Of a stretch of DNA of 5,840 bases, positions 1 to 5,840 are shown piece after piece (the stretch's first letter is position 1; each line of letters starts with the position of its first letter). This DNA is from Candidatus Parabacteroides intestinavium. Its GTDB lineage: Bacteria; Bacteroidota; Bacteroidia; Bacteroidales; Tannerellaceae. The notes beneath the pieces were generated by a model that worked only from the letters and a program-made list of their open reading frames with translations, did not search any database and was not told the DNA's origin. Both the position numbers and the translations under genes were made by a program. The stretch lies in NCBI GenBank assembly GCA_019118725.1, contig DWYO01000291.1, positions 1-5,840 of the forward strand, read 5' to 3'.

Positions 1-1086
1 CGGAACATTTTTGCTTTTAGCTATACTTGCCCACGTATGGCGGGCTACATATAGAGTCAGCGCGATAGGAATTTTCAACTCCTTCCCGATATTTTTCAAA
101 TACTTATTTATTTGATGGGTCTTATTGATATATTGCCTCCGCTCTCCTACTCCGGCTTTTTTGATAATAGGTAATAAATAAGGAGAATCGGCATCAAAAT
201 AGCGGTCTACGATTTCCTGCATACAAGGCTCCCACTTGATAAGCAACAATTGCCCGGTCTTTTTACGACGATACGAAAGAATCCCCTGGCTCAAATCTTT
301 TTTCCGGAGATAAGCCATATCGACAAAGGCCATGCCCCGGGTATAGAAACTGAACAAAAACATATCCCGGGCGAAACTATATCTGGCCGTAGACAATTTC
401 ATCGCTTTCAACCGCCGGATCTCCCGCAAAGCGATGGCCCTTTTTACCGTTTTAGCAATTCCTGTATAAACATGCTTGAAGGGATATTGCTGGAGAGTCA
501 AACCGTTCTCCACGGCCCGATTGTAGGTCGCCCGTAAAATCCGCATGTAAAAAGAAATGGTATTCATAGATACTCCGTTCGATTTGAGCCACGCCTCGTA
601 ATCAATCATCAGATCAGAATCTATCTCTTCCAGCAACACATCCGCATCTTTCCGATAACGCCGGAAACTATTCAAAGCGGAACGGTACGTCTCGCAAGTC
701 CGTACCTTGCCCAATTTATCCAATTGCTCTACCACCAGCTCCATAAAAGAGAATAAAAACAGGCTCCCGTCCCAGTACTTTCTAAAAGCCTGAGCCACAT
801 CTTCTGCGGTATAAAGGACTCTCCGTCTCTTCCAAACCGAAGTTATCCGGCTCAGCACCAATTGGTCGTTCGAAATTTTTGTCTGCAACTCCAGCAAATA
901 TGCATTCCGTTTTTTCGAGCCAGACGAAAAAACGATTTTAGACAAACGCCGGTTCCATTCGTGAGGATACAACTTGTAACCTGTAAAAACAGGTATCATC
1001 TTGTGCTTACCAATCACCTGATAATACACCATACCCTCCTTGCCCACCTGGCAAGATGCTTTAAATTCAATCTTTACTTCAATCAT
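1..1086 (-). CDS. Tyrosine site-specific recombinase (phage integrase family), 3' end cut by window edge
   Basis: Reading the minus strand from ATG at 1086 gives 362 uninterrupted codons to the left edge; the stop is outside. An in-frame TGA at 1096-1098 makes this the first possible ATG. The layout fits Bacteroidetes integrases: a beta-rich arm-binding region (about residues 1-50, ending YPHEW), a helical core-binding SAM-like domain (about 108-205), then the catalytic domain. Catalytic residues visible are Arg250 in FYTRGMAFVD, Lys276 in RRKKTGQ, and Arg349 with His350 in LYVARHTWAS. The first histidine of the usual HxxR box is Tyr346. The nucleophilic tyrosine would lie about 30-40 residues further on, outside the window. 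Such enzymes cut and rejoin DNA at short inverted or direct sites, integrating mobile elements or inverting segments. No tRNA or att site is visible here, so its target is unknown. It is divergent from the downstream nucleotidase gene. Family assignment is firm; role is inference. Confidence 0.93.
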   Translation of the reverse strand, partial: MIEVKIEFKASCQVGKEGMVYYQVIGKHKMIPVFTGYKLYPHEWNRRLSKIVFSSGSKKRNAYLLELQTKISNDQLVLSRITSVWKRRRVLYTAEDVAQAFRKYWDGSLFLFSFMELVVEQLDKLGKVRTCETYRSALNSFRRYRKDADVLLEEIDSDLMIDYEAWLKSNGVSMNTISFYMRILRATYNRAVENGLTLQQYPFKHVYTGIAKTVKRAIALREIRRLKAMKLSTARYSFARDMFLFSFYTRGMAFVDMAYLRKKDLSQGILSYRRKKTGQLLLIKWEPCMQEIVDRYFDADSPYLLPIIKKAGVGERRQYINKTHQINKYLKNIGKELKIPIALTLYVARHTWASIAKSKNVP

Positions 1087-1098
1087 ATTAAAACCTCA

Positions 1099-1130
1099 TT
1101 GATAAGTTTACAAAAAAGTTATTATATTTG
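1099..1130 (+). promoter_or_regulatory. Bacteroides-type promoter for the nucleotidase gene
   Basis: TATATTTG at 1123-1130 matches the Bacteroidetes primary-sigma -7 box TAnnTTTG exactly. A TTG at 1099-1101 lies 21 nt upstream and can serve as the -33 element. The box ends 29 nt before the ATG at 1160, giving a short A-rich leader. No strong Shine-Dalgarno sequence is present, as is usual in this phylum. The box lies in the 73-bp divergent gap, so the recombinase promoter must overlap this region on the other strand; I found no good match for that one. Confidence 0.6.
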
Positions 1131-1159
1131 CTAGAGGAACAACAAGAAAAAGACATCGA

Positions 1160-2887
1160 ATGAAAAAATTAAGACTATTTTTTTTAGGACTGGCCGTTCT
1201 ATGCGGACTATCAGCCGGAGCACGCGAGGTAAAACTGAAGCTGGTAGAAACAAGTGACATCCACGGGAACTTCTTTCCTTACAACTTCATCGAACAGCGA
1301 GAATGGGGCGGAAGTTTCGCCCGTGTCTATTCGTTCATACAACAAGAACGCGAAGAATATGGCGATAACCTGTTGCTGATTGACAATGGGGATATCCTTC
1401 AAGGGCAACCCTCCGCCTACTATTACAATTTTATGGATACCCTTTCAACCCACATTACGGCTGCTATGATGAATTATATGGGATATGTGGCCGGAAACAT
1501 GGGAAATCACGATGTAGAAGCAGGTCATGCGGTATATGACCGATGGATCCGGCAATGCGATTTCCCGATACTGGGAGCCAATATTATCCGGAGAAGTGAC
1601 GGGAAGCCCTATCTGAAGCCCTATGAGGTCATAGAACGGGACGGGGTGAAAATCGTTATCTTAGGCATGATTACTCCGGCTATTCCAACCTGGCTCCCGG
1701 AAACCCTTTGGAGCGGACTTTATTTCGCGGACATGGAAGAGACAGCCCGTAAATGGATGCCGATTATCCAAAAGGAGGAGCAACCCGACATCGTAATCGG
1801 ACTTTTCCATGCCGGACGAGAGGCACGCACCGTGGGCGGTAAATACCGGGAAGATGCCTGCACAGAGATTGCTCAACGCGTTCCGGGTTTTGACATCATC
1901 ATGATGGGGCATGACCACCGCCGTTTTTGCGGGAAAGTAGCCAACAACGAAGGCGACTCGGTTCTCCTCATCAACCCGGCAAACAATGGCCGGTGGATAG
2001 GGGACATTGAAGTAACTCTGACCCTCGATAAAGAGGGGGGCACTAACAAATCCGTAAACGGGAGATTGACCTCTACCGACAATATCGCTCCCAGTACAGC
2101 GTTCATGCAGGCTTTCGAGCCCCAATATCGCGCGGTAGAAAACTTCGTATCGGAAAAGGTGGGGACCTTCACGGAAAGTATCTACACCCAACCAGCCTAT
2201 TTCGGACCATCAGCCTTTATCGATTTTATCCATACCCTGCAATTAGACATTACCGGGGCAGACATCTCGTTTGCCGCTCCCCTATCGTTCGATGCGGAAA
2301 TTCAGAAAGGAGATATCCACATCAGTGACATGTTTAATCTGTACAAATATGAGAACTTACTCTACACCATGCAACTGACCGGCGCAGAGATCAAAGGGGT
2401 ATTGGAAGAATCGTATGCTATATGGACCAACCGCATGGAATCGGCCAATGACCATCTGCTGCTCCTGACCCAACGCCGTGACGGAAAAGGCTATACCTTT
2501 GTAAATCCGAGTTTCAATTTCGACTCAGCAGCCGGAATTATTTATACGGTAGATGTCACTCAACCCAAAGGAAAAAAAATTACGATTCTGAAAATGGCAA
2601 ACGGAGAGCCATTTGATCTAAACAAAACCTATAAAGTGGCTATCAATTCCTATCGGGGAAATGGAGGAGGAGAATTATTGACCCAAGGCGCTGGGATCCC
2701 GATGGATAAATTGAAAGAAAGAATCATCCATTCAACCGACAAAGACCTGCGGTATTACCTGATTCAGTATATTAAGAAACAAGGAACACTTACTCCCAAA
2801 TCTCTGAACCAATGGAAAATGATTCCGGAAGATTGGGTAAAGCCAGCCGCTGAACGGGATGCGAAATTACTGTTTGGAAATTTCTAG
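1160..2887 (+). CDS. Secreted bifunctional metallophosphatase/5'-nucleotidase (UshA/CpdB superfamily)
   Basis: This 575-residue protein hydrolyses phosphate from nucleotides or 2',3'-cyclic nucleotides outside the cytoplasm (role known for the family). Residues 1-21 form a signal peptide: MKK, a hydrophobic core, then SAGA, with likely cleavage before Arg22. Cys15 does not sit in a good lipobox. The N-terminal calcineurin-like metallophosphatase domain (about 25-290) has every expected two-metal motif: Asp33-x-His35 (DIHG), Asp78 (DNGDILQG), Asn116-His117 (GNHD), His217 (GLFHAG) and His251/His253 (GHDH). The C-terminal 5'-nucleotidase domain (about 335-545) includes YKYENLLYTMQLTGAEIKG and NSYRGNGGGE; Tyr498 could be a base-stacking aromatic, by analogy with UshA. 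Length is typical of the family. It has its own promoter just upstream and converges with the PHP phosphoesterase. Sequence alone does not separate 5'-nucleotidase from cyclic phosphodiesterase activity, so no symbol is given. Confidence 0.95.
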   Translation: MKKLRLFFLGLAVLCGLSAGAREVKLKLVETSDIHGNFFPYNFIEQREWGGSFARVYSFIQQEREEYGDNLLLIDNGDILQGQPSAYYYNFMDTLSTHITAAMMNYMGYVAGNMGNHDVEAGHAVYDRWIRQCDFPILGANIIRRSDGKPYLKPYEVIERDGVKIVILGMITPAIPTWLPETLWSGLYFADMEETARKWMPIIQKEEQPDIVIGLFHAGREARTVGGKYREDACTEIAQRVPGFDIIMMGHDHRRFCGKVANNEGDSVLLINPANNGRWIGDIEVTLTLDKEGGTNKSVNGRLTSTDNIAPSTAFMQAFEPQYRAVENFVSEKVGTFTESIYTQPAYFGPSAFIDFIHTLQLDITGADISFAAPLSFDAEIQKGDIHISDMFNLYKYENLLYTMQLTGAEIKGVLEESYAIWTNRMESANDHLLLLTQRRDGKGYTFVNPSFNFDSAAGIIYTVDVTQPKGKKITILKMANGEPFDLNKTYKVAINSYRGNGGGELLTQGAGIPMDKLKERIIHSTDKDLRYYLIQYIKKQGTLTPKSLNQWKMIPEDWVKPAAERDAKLLFGNF

Positions 2888-2917
2888 AAAGACTGGAAAC
2901 AGCTCGGAAAACAACAC

Positions 2918-3058
2918 ATGGCGGTGTGTCATAATGAGAATTGGCACGCAAACGACATAAGTCGAACAGATTTTCGCAGATTTATTCAGACGTACATCAG
3001 TCACATATAGTCCGTGATCTTCTGTTGTGTGCAATTTTATATTTTGACACACCGCCAT
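2918..3058. repeat. 141-bp palindromic element with 34-bp imperfect terminal inverted repeats (MITE-like)
   Basis: The left arm is 2918-2951 and the right arm 3025-3058. The outer 14 bases, ATGGCGGTGTGTCA, are perfectly inverted at the other end, 17 of the outer 18 match, and 27 of 34 match without gaps. The 73-bp core holds a small CGAC-ATAA-GTCG dyad (2953-2964) and CAGA at 2967, 2977 and 2987, followed by TCAG at 2997. The element fills the gap between two converging genes, starting 30 bp after one stop and ending 12 bp before the other. I see no target-site duplication and no transposase. The size and repeats suggest a non-autonomous transposon relic or dispersed repeat. A bidirectional terminator or an invertible segment are alternatives. 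The repeat itself is seen directly; its nature is inference. Confidence 0.8.
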
Positions 3059-3070
3059 TTTATATGCCCG

Positions 3071-4156
3071 TTAAAAAGGAAAACTGTAATCCATGCCTTG
3101 ATTGGGTTGTACCAACAAGTTAGTGACACAAAAATTAATCCGGCCCGCCCCTTCGAGTGTTTCGGGATAGTAAATCGTAATTGTGCTCCGGCTTTGCGGC
3201 TCGATCGTGAATTCACGGAAGTACTCTACCTCCTTTTCATGTTCCGTCTTTTTTAGGTAGAAAGTCAAATCTGATTCATTTTGAAGCACCAACCGACAAC
3301 TTTTCTTGCCCCGTTTGATATCAATTATTTTCACGGACTTCTCGAACAATTCCTTTAACCAATGTTCCTCGCCAATCAATAAATCGTTCACCCAAACAAT
3401 CGTACGGCGATTATCCAATGCCTCACGGATGCCATCCACAGTACGCTCATCAGCCAAAACAAATGTCATCGTACGATGCTCTCCTTTATAAAATTCGATA
3501 TCCAAATTGATCGGATTATGCACATCGCTATTTCCAAGCATAGTAAGTCCTTTCTCCAAACACCAGCGATGAGCCTCGGGATAATAGAACTTTCCGTTAG
3601 CCACTTCAATACCTTGCATCCAACCCTTTTCGTAAATCTCGGTATGTTCCTTCCACCACAAAGTGGTATCCGGCTGCTGTCTGTCCCAGCCGGGATGATT
3701 CCAGAAAATAAAAGCATGCTGATCTTTGGCTGCCTTAAACGAATCGTGCCAATCATCCTGATCCAACGCATTGCAATCGTTCAAAAAAACCGCATTGAAA
3801 TGGCCCGGTGCCATCGAACGGGTGATCTCGCTTCCCCGAATCAACAAAATATCATGCCCCTTTGCCGAGCCTTCGGCTACCTCAAACGAGCGACCATGAT
3901 GCCCCGTCACATTTTTCTGATGAGGACGGTACTCCAGATGTTCCGTCAAGGATATCGCATCCAATCCTTCACGCCAAGCCTCATCAACTCGTACGGTAGG
4001 CCAGACTAAACCATCCGAGTATACGGTATGCATATGGAAATCACATTTCAACGTTTCATAACCGCCTAAATCGGGTACGTGAATTTCATTTCGCACCTGG
4101 GCCTGCATAGACAATGTAATGCCAGCTGCGAACAAAGCAAAAAATAATTTTTTCAT
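3071..4156 (-). CDS. Secreted PHP-domain phosphoesterase (Sb-PDE/CehA-like metallohydrolase)
   Basis: This 361-residue protein has a signal peptide (MKKLFFALFAAGITLSMQA, likely cleaved before Gln20), so it should act in the periplasm or outside. The PHP (polymerase and histidinol phosphatase) fold covers about residues 33-260. All nine metal-ligand positions can be assigned: His41-x-His43 with Asp48 (CDFHMHTVYSDG), His73 (LTEH), Glu110 (GSEIT), His119 (APGHFN), His154 (NHPGWD), and Asp211-x-His213 (GNSDVHNP). That predicts an intact trinuclear metal hydrolase of phosphoesters. A C-terminal part of about 100 residues looks beta-rich and ends YSFPF. The nearest family I recognise is the Sb-PDE-like phosphodiesterases common in Bacteroidetes, but the natural substrate is unknown. 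The TAA at 3071-3073 lies 12 bp from the palindromic element. The gene is divergent from dnaK and convergent with the nucleotidase. Confidence 0.9.
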   Translation of the reverse strand: MKKLFFALFAAGITLSMQAQVRNEIHVPDLGGYETLKCDFHMHTVYSDGLVWPTVRVDEAWREGLDAISLTEHLEYRPHQKNVTGHHGRSFEVAEGSAKGHDILLIRGSEITRSMAPGHFNAVFLNDCNALDQDDWHDSFKAAKDQHAFIFWNHPGWDRQQPDTTLWWKEHTEIYEKGWMQGIEVANGKFYYPEAHRWCLEKGLTMLGNSDVHNPINLDIEFYKGEHRTMTFVLADERTVDGIREALDNRRTIVWVNDLLIGEEHWLKELFEKSVKIIDIKRGKKSCRLVLQNESDLTFYLKKTEHEKEVEYFREFTIEPQSRSTITIYYPETLEGAGRINFCVTNLLVQPNQGMDYSFPF

Positions 4157-4185
4157 GACAAGCTTTTTTTGTATTTATGGTAATG

Positions 4186-4193
4186 CAAATAAA
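4186..4193 (-). promoter_or_regulatory. Possible -7 box for the PHP phosphoesterase gene
   Basis: On the minus strand this reads TTTATTTG, matching TAnnTTTG at five of six fixed bases. It ends 29 nt before the ATG at 4156, the same spacing as the nucleotidase promoter. No convincing -33 TTTG lies 19-21 nt upstream. A second weak box, TATAATTG on the same strand, lies further upstream. The call is tentative. Confidence 0.3.
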
Positions 4194-4234
4194 CGAACTC
4201 CGTATGACAATTATATGTAAATGCCATGACGTTT

Positions 4235-4310
4235 TCATTTCCACCAGACTTGTCCGCCGGCTCCTAGTTTTGCCATCTTGTCCCTCATAGGCTCCACCCC
4301 GAGTCTTTCC
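4235..4310 (-). other. C-rich, coding-like patch in the dnaK upstream gap; possible 17-residue ORF or gene remnant
   Basis: Within the AT-rich 300-bp gap 4157-4456, this stretch is clearly richer in G+C, with C strongly favoured on the plus strand. Minus-strand reading opens at ATG 4288 and stops at TGA 4235-4237, giving MRDKMAKLGAGGQVWWK. The open frame extends upstream through HLERLGVEP before becoming hydrophobic and unconvincing. It could be the 3' end of a decayed gene, a very short ORF, a small RNA or part of the dnaK leader. On the plus strand, CTTGTCC and GGCTCC each occur twice in order (4249/4259 and 4277/4290). I do not recognise it. The rest of the gap holds only the regulatory candidates listed separately. 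Confidence 0.25.
4265..4272 (+). promoter_or_regulatory. Candidate -7 box for dnaK (TAGTTTTG)
   Basis: This is an exact match to TAnnTTTG in the dnaK direction. It would give a leader of about 180 nt. The best -33 candidate is a poor TTTC 23 nt upstream, and the box sits inside the coding-like patch, so it may be chance. Confidence 0.22.
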
Positions 4311-4369
4311 AAATGACTTTTTGGCAGGAAATATGACAAGAGACAGAAGTATATAAAACTTTTCCTCTT

Positions 4370-4385
4370 TGGCACACCATTTGTT
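4370..4385 (+). promoter_or_regulatory. Sigma-54-like motif upstream of dnaK
   Basis: TGGCACACCATTTGTT resembles the RpoN -24/-12 consensus TGGCAC-N5-TTGCW. The -24 GG is at 4371-4372, and after ten bases the -12 position reads GT instead of the usual GC. If used, transcription would start near the foot of the leader hairpin at 4396-4417. The near-essential GC is missing, and I have no other evidence that dnaK uses this sigma factor here. Confidence 0.2.
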
Positions 4386-4395
4386 TAATTCTTTG

Positions 4396-4417
4396 TGTCC
4401 GCTTGAAAGAGTGGACA
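4396..4417 (+). promoter_or_regulatory. Hairpin with GAAA tetraloop in the dnaK leader
   Basis: Bases 4396-4404 pair with 4409-4417 as nine consecutive pairs (seven Watson-Crick and two G-U) closing a GAAA (GNRA) tetraloop. It ends 39 nt before the dnaK ATG, and an A-rich unstructured stretch follows. It could be an RNA structure that stabilises or regulates the heat-shock transcript, or a DNA operator. It does not match the CIRCE sequence. The structure is read directly; the function is inference. Confidence 0.45.
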
Positions 4418-4456
4418 GAATCAACAAGAATAATAACAATAAAAAATATAAACATC

Positions 4457-5840
4457 ATGGGAAAGATTATAGGAATCGACTTAGGAACAACCAACTCGTG
4501 TGTTGCCGTTTTGGAAGGTAACGAACCGGTTGTCATCGCAAATAGCGAAGGAAAAAGAACTACTCCTTCTATTGTGGCATTCGTAGAAGGTGGCGAACGT
4601 AAGGTAGGTGATCCTGCTAAACGTCAGGCTATCACGAACCCGCAGAAGACCGTGTTCTCTATCAAGCGTTTCATGGGTGAAACGTACGATCAAGTACAGA
4701 AAGAAATCGCCCGCGTACCGTATAAGGTAGTTCGTGGCGACAACAATACACCGCGTGTGGATATCGACGGTCGTCTTTATACGCCGCAGGAAATCTCAGC
4801 AATGATTCTGCAGAAGATGAAGAAAACGGCTGAAGATTACTTAGGACAGGAAGTAACGGAAGCGGTTATTACCGTACCGGCTTACTTTAGCGACGCACAA
4901 CGTCAGGCAACGAAAGAAGCAGGAGAAATTGCCGGTCTGACGGTTCGCCGTATCGTAAACGAACCGACAGCTGCCTCTTTGGCTTACGGTTTGGACAAAG
5001 CCAACAAGGATATGAAGATTGCCGTATTCGACTTGGGTGGTGGTACGTTTGATATCTCTATCTTGGAATTGGGCGACGGCGTGTTTGAAGTGAAATCAAC
5101 CAACGGTGATACGCACCTGGGTGGTGATGACTTCGACCATGTAATTATCGACTGGTTGGCAGAAGAGTTCTTGAAAGACGAAGGTGTAGACTTGCGTCAA
5201 GACCCGATGGCATTGCAACGCTTGAAGGAAGCTGCTGAAAAGGCAAAGATTGAATTGTCGAGCACGACAACTACTGAAATCAACTTACCGTACATCATGC
5301 CGGTAAACGGTGTGCCTAAGCACTTGGTTAAGACTTTGACGCGTGCTAAGTTTGAACAATTGGCCGATAGCTTGATTCAGGCATGTATTCCTCCTTGCCA
5401 GCAGGCGTTGAAGGATGCGAACCTGAGCACATCGGAGATTGATGAAGTGATCTTGGTAGGTGGTTCAACCCGTATTCCGGCCGTACAGGAAATCGTACAG
5501 AAGTTCTTCGGTAAAGCTCCATCTAAGGGGGTTAATCCGGATGAAGTAGTCGCTGTAGGTGCTGCTATTCAAGGTGGTGTCTTGACAGGCGAAGTAAAAG
5601 ATGTCTTGCTGTTGGATGTAACGCCGTTGTCATTAGGTATCGAAACAATGGGTGGTGTGATGACGAAGTTAATCGAAGCCAACACAACTATTCCGACTAA
5701 AAAGTCTGAAGTGTTCACTACAGCTGTAGATAACCAGCCTTCTGTAGAAATCCACGTATTGCAAGGCGAACGTTCGTTAGCAAAAGACAATAAATCTATC
5801 GGCCGCTTCCACTTGGATGGCATTCCAGCCGCTCAACGAG
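4457..5840 (+). CDS. dnaK: Molecular chaperone DnaK (Hsp70), 3' end cut by window edge
   Basis: DnaK is the cytosolic ATP-dependent Hsp70 that binds unfolded polypeptides and works with DnaJ and GrpE. The 461 codons seen cover the whole ATPase domain (about 1-380), the linker DVLLLDV (382-388) and the first 73 residues of the substrate-binding domain. About 175 residues should follow, judging by the usual length near 640. Hsp70 signatures are all intact: IDLGTTNS (7-14), FDLGGGTFDISIL (191-203) and VILVGGSTRIPAVQEIV (331-347). Lys70, Glu169 in NEPTAA and Thr197 fill the catalytic positions. The ATG follows a leader very rich in A (4418-4456) without a Shine-Dalgarno site, typical of highly expressed Bacteroidetes genes. 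Arg is mostly CGT, again suggesting high expression. No grpE or dnaJ is visible upstream; the neighbouring gene is the divergent PHP phosphoesterase. Confidence 0.98.
   Translation, partial: MGKIIGIDLGTTNSCVAVLEGNEPVVIANSEGKRTTPSIVAFVEGGERKVGDPAKRQAITNPQKTVFSIKRFMGETYDQVQKEIARVPYKVVRGDNNTPRVDIDGRLYTPQEISAMILQKMKKTAEDYLGQEVTEAVITVPAYFSDAQRQATKEAGEIAGLTVRRIVNEPTAASLAYGLDKANKDMKIAVFDLGGGTFDISILELGDGVFEVKSTNGDTHLGGDDFDHVIIDWLAEEFLKDEGVDLRQDPMALQRLKEAAEKAKIELSSTTTTEINLPYIMPVNGVPKHLVKTLTRAKFEQLADSLIQACIPPCQQALKDANLSTSEIDEVILVGGSTRIPAVQEIVQKFFGKAPSKGVNPDEVVAVGAAIQGGVLTGEVKDVLLLDVTPLSLGIETMGGVMTKLIEANTTIPTKKSEVFTTAVDNQPSVEIHVLQGERSLAKDNKSIGRFHLDGIPAAQR

Noticed and set aside
250..1134. Plus-strand open frames at 250-537 and 862-1134
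   Set aside because: They lie antisense to the recombinase, have unlikely composition and no recognisable motif; the minus frame is clearly the coding one.
1087..1159. Attachment site or tRNA next to the recombinase start
   Set aside because: No tRNA-like sequence or direct repeat is visible; integrase attachment sites may lie beyond the left edge.
2035..2040. Run of six G in the nucleotidase gene as a phase-variable slippage site
   Set aside because: Six G is too short to suggest contingency-locus behaviour, and the frame is intact.
1661..2191. Minus-strand open frames inside the nucleotidase gene (176 and 99 codons)
   Set aside because: They are shadows of a strongly conserved coding frame with all catalytic motifs in place.
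2870..2902. Possible terminator hairpin at the nucleotidase stop (CTGTTT at 2870-2875 with AAACAG at 2897-2902, and palindrome TTTCTAGAAA at 2881-2890)
   Set aside because: The stem is short, AT-rich and without a U-tract, so it does not support an intrinsic terminator call.
2867..3256. Small open frames at 2867-3058 (minus), 2941-3123 and 3014-3256 (plus)
   Set aside because: They run through the palindromic element or overlap ends of real genes, and one starts inside the terminal repeat. The translations show no domain.
3306..4009. Open frames in other phases across the PHP gene, including a 177-codon plus-strand one
   Set aside because: The PHP frame has a full signal peptide and nine metal ligands; the others have none of these.
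4157..4456. CIRCE operator (HrcA site) upstream of dnaK
   Set aside because: No TTAGCACTC-N9-GAGTGCTAA or near match is present; the hairpin at 4396-4417 shares only the short word GAGTG.
4086..4693. Minus-strand open frames across the dnaK upstream gap and dnaK start
   Set aside because: They overlap the PHP start or dnaK antisense and look noncoding; only the short patch at 4235-4310, in a different frame, seemed worth noting.

Overview
The window looks like chromosomal DNA from the Bacteroidales. The DnaK sequence, the Bacteroidetes-type tyrosine recombinase, a TAnnTTTG promoter box and A-rich leaders without a Shine-Dalgarno site all point there. From memory, the DnaK differs from Bacteroides fragilis DnaK at many positions, and a Parabacteroides-like (Tannerellaceae) origin seems more likely. 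That genus guess is an inference.

Layout from left to right. (1) Positions 1-1086, minus strand: a tyrosine site-specific recombinase whose C-terminus, with the nucleophilic tyrosine, lies beyond the left edge. (2) A 73-bp divergent gap that carries a good Bacteroides-type promoter for the next gene. (3) Positions 1160-2887, plus strand: a complete secreted metallophosphatase/5'-nucleotidase. (4) A 183-bp gap between convergent genes, filled almost completely by a 141-bp palindromic element (2918-3058) with 34-bp imperfect terminal inverted repeats. (5) Positions 3071-4156, minus strand: a complete secreted PHP-domain phosphoesterase. (6) A 300-bp divergent gap with a C-rich, coding-like patch, candidate promoters and a leader hairpin closed by a GAAA tetraloop. 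(7) From 4457 to the right edge, plus strand: dnaK, about 461 codons, cut by the window end.

How the genes relate. The nucleotidase and the PHP enzyme are both exported phosphoester hydrolases and converge on the 141-bp element. They could act together in scavenging phosphate or nucleosides from nucleotides and other organophosphates, but they are not an operon. dnaK is a housekeeping chaperone gene. The recombinase is of the kind that in this phylum either integrates mobile elements or flips invertible DNA. No tRNA, CRISPR array or complete insertion sequence is visible. The items most worth a second look are the 141-bp palindromic element, the dnaK leader hairpin and the coding-like patch upstream of dnaK. 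I see no clear novel multi-gene system.
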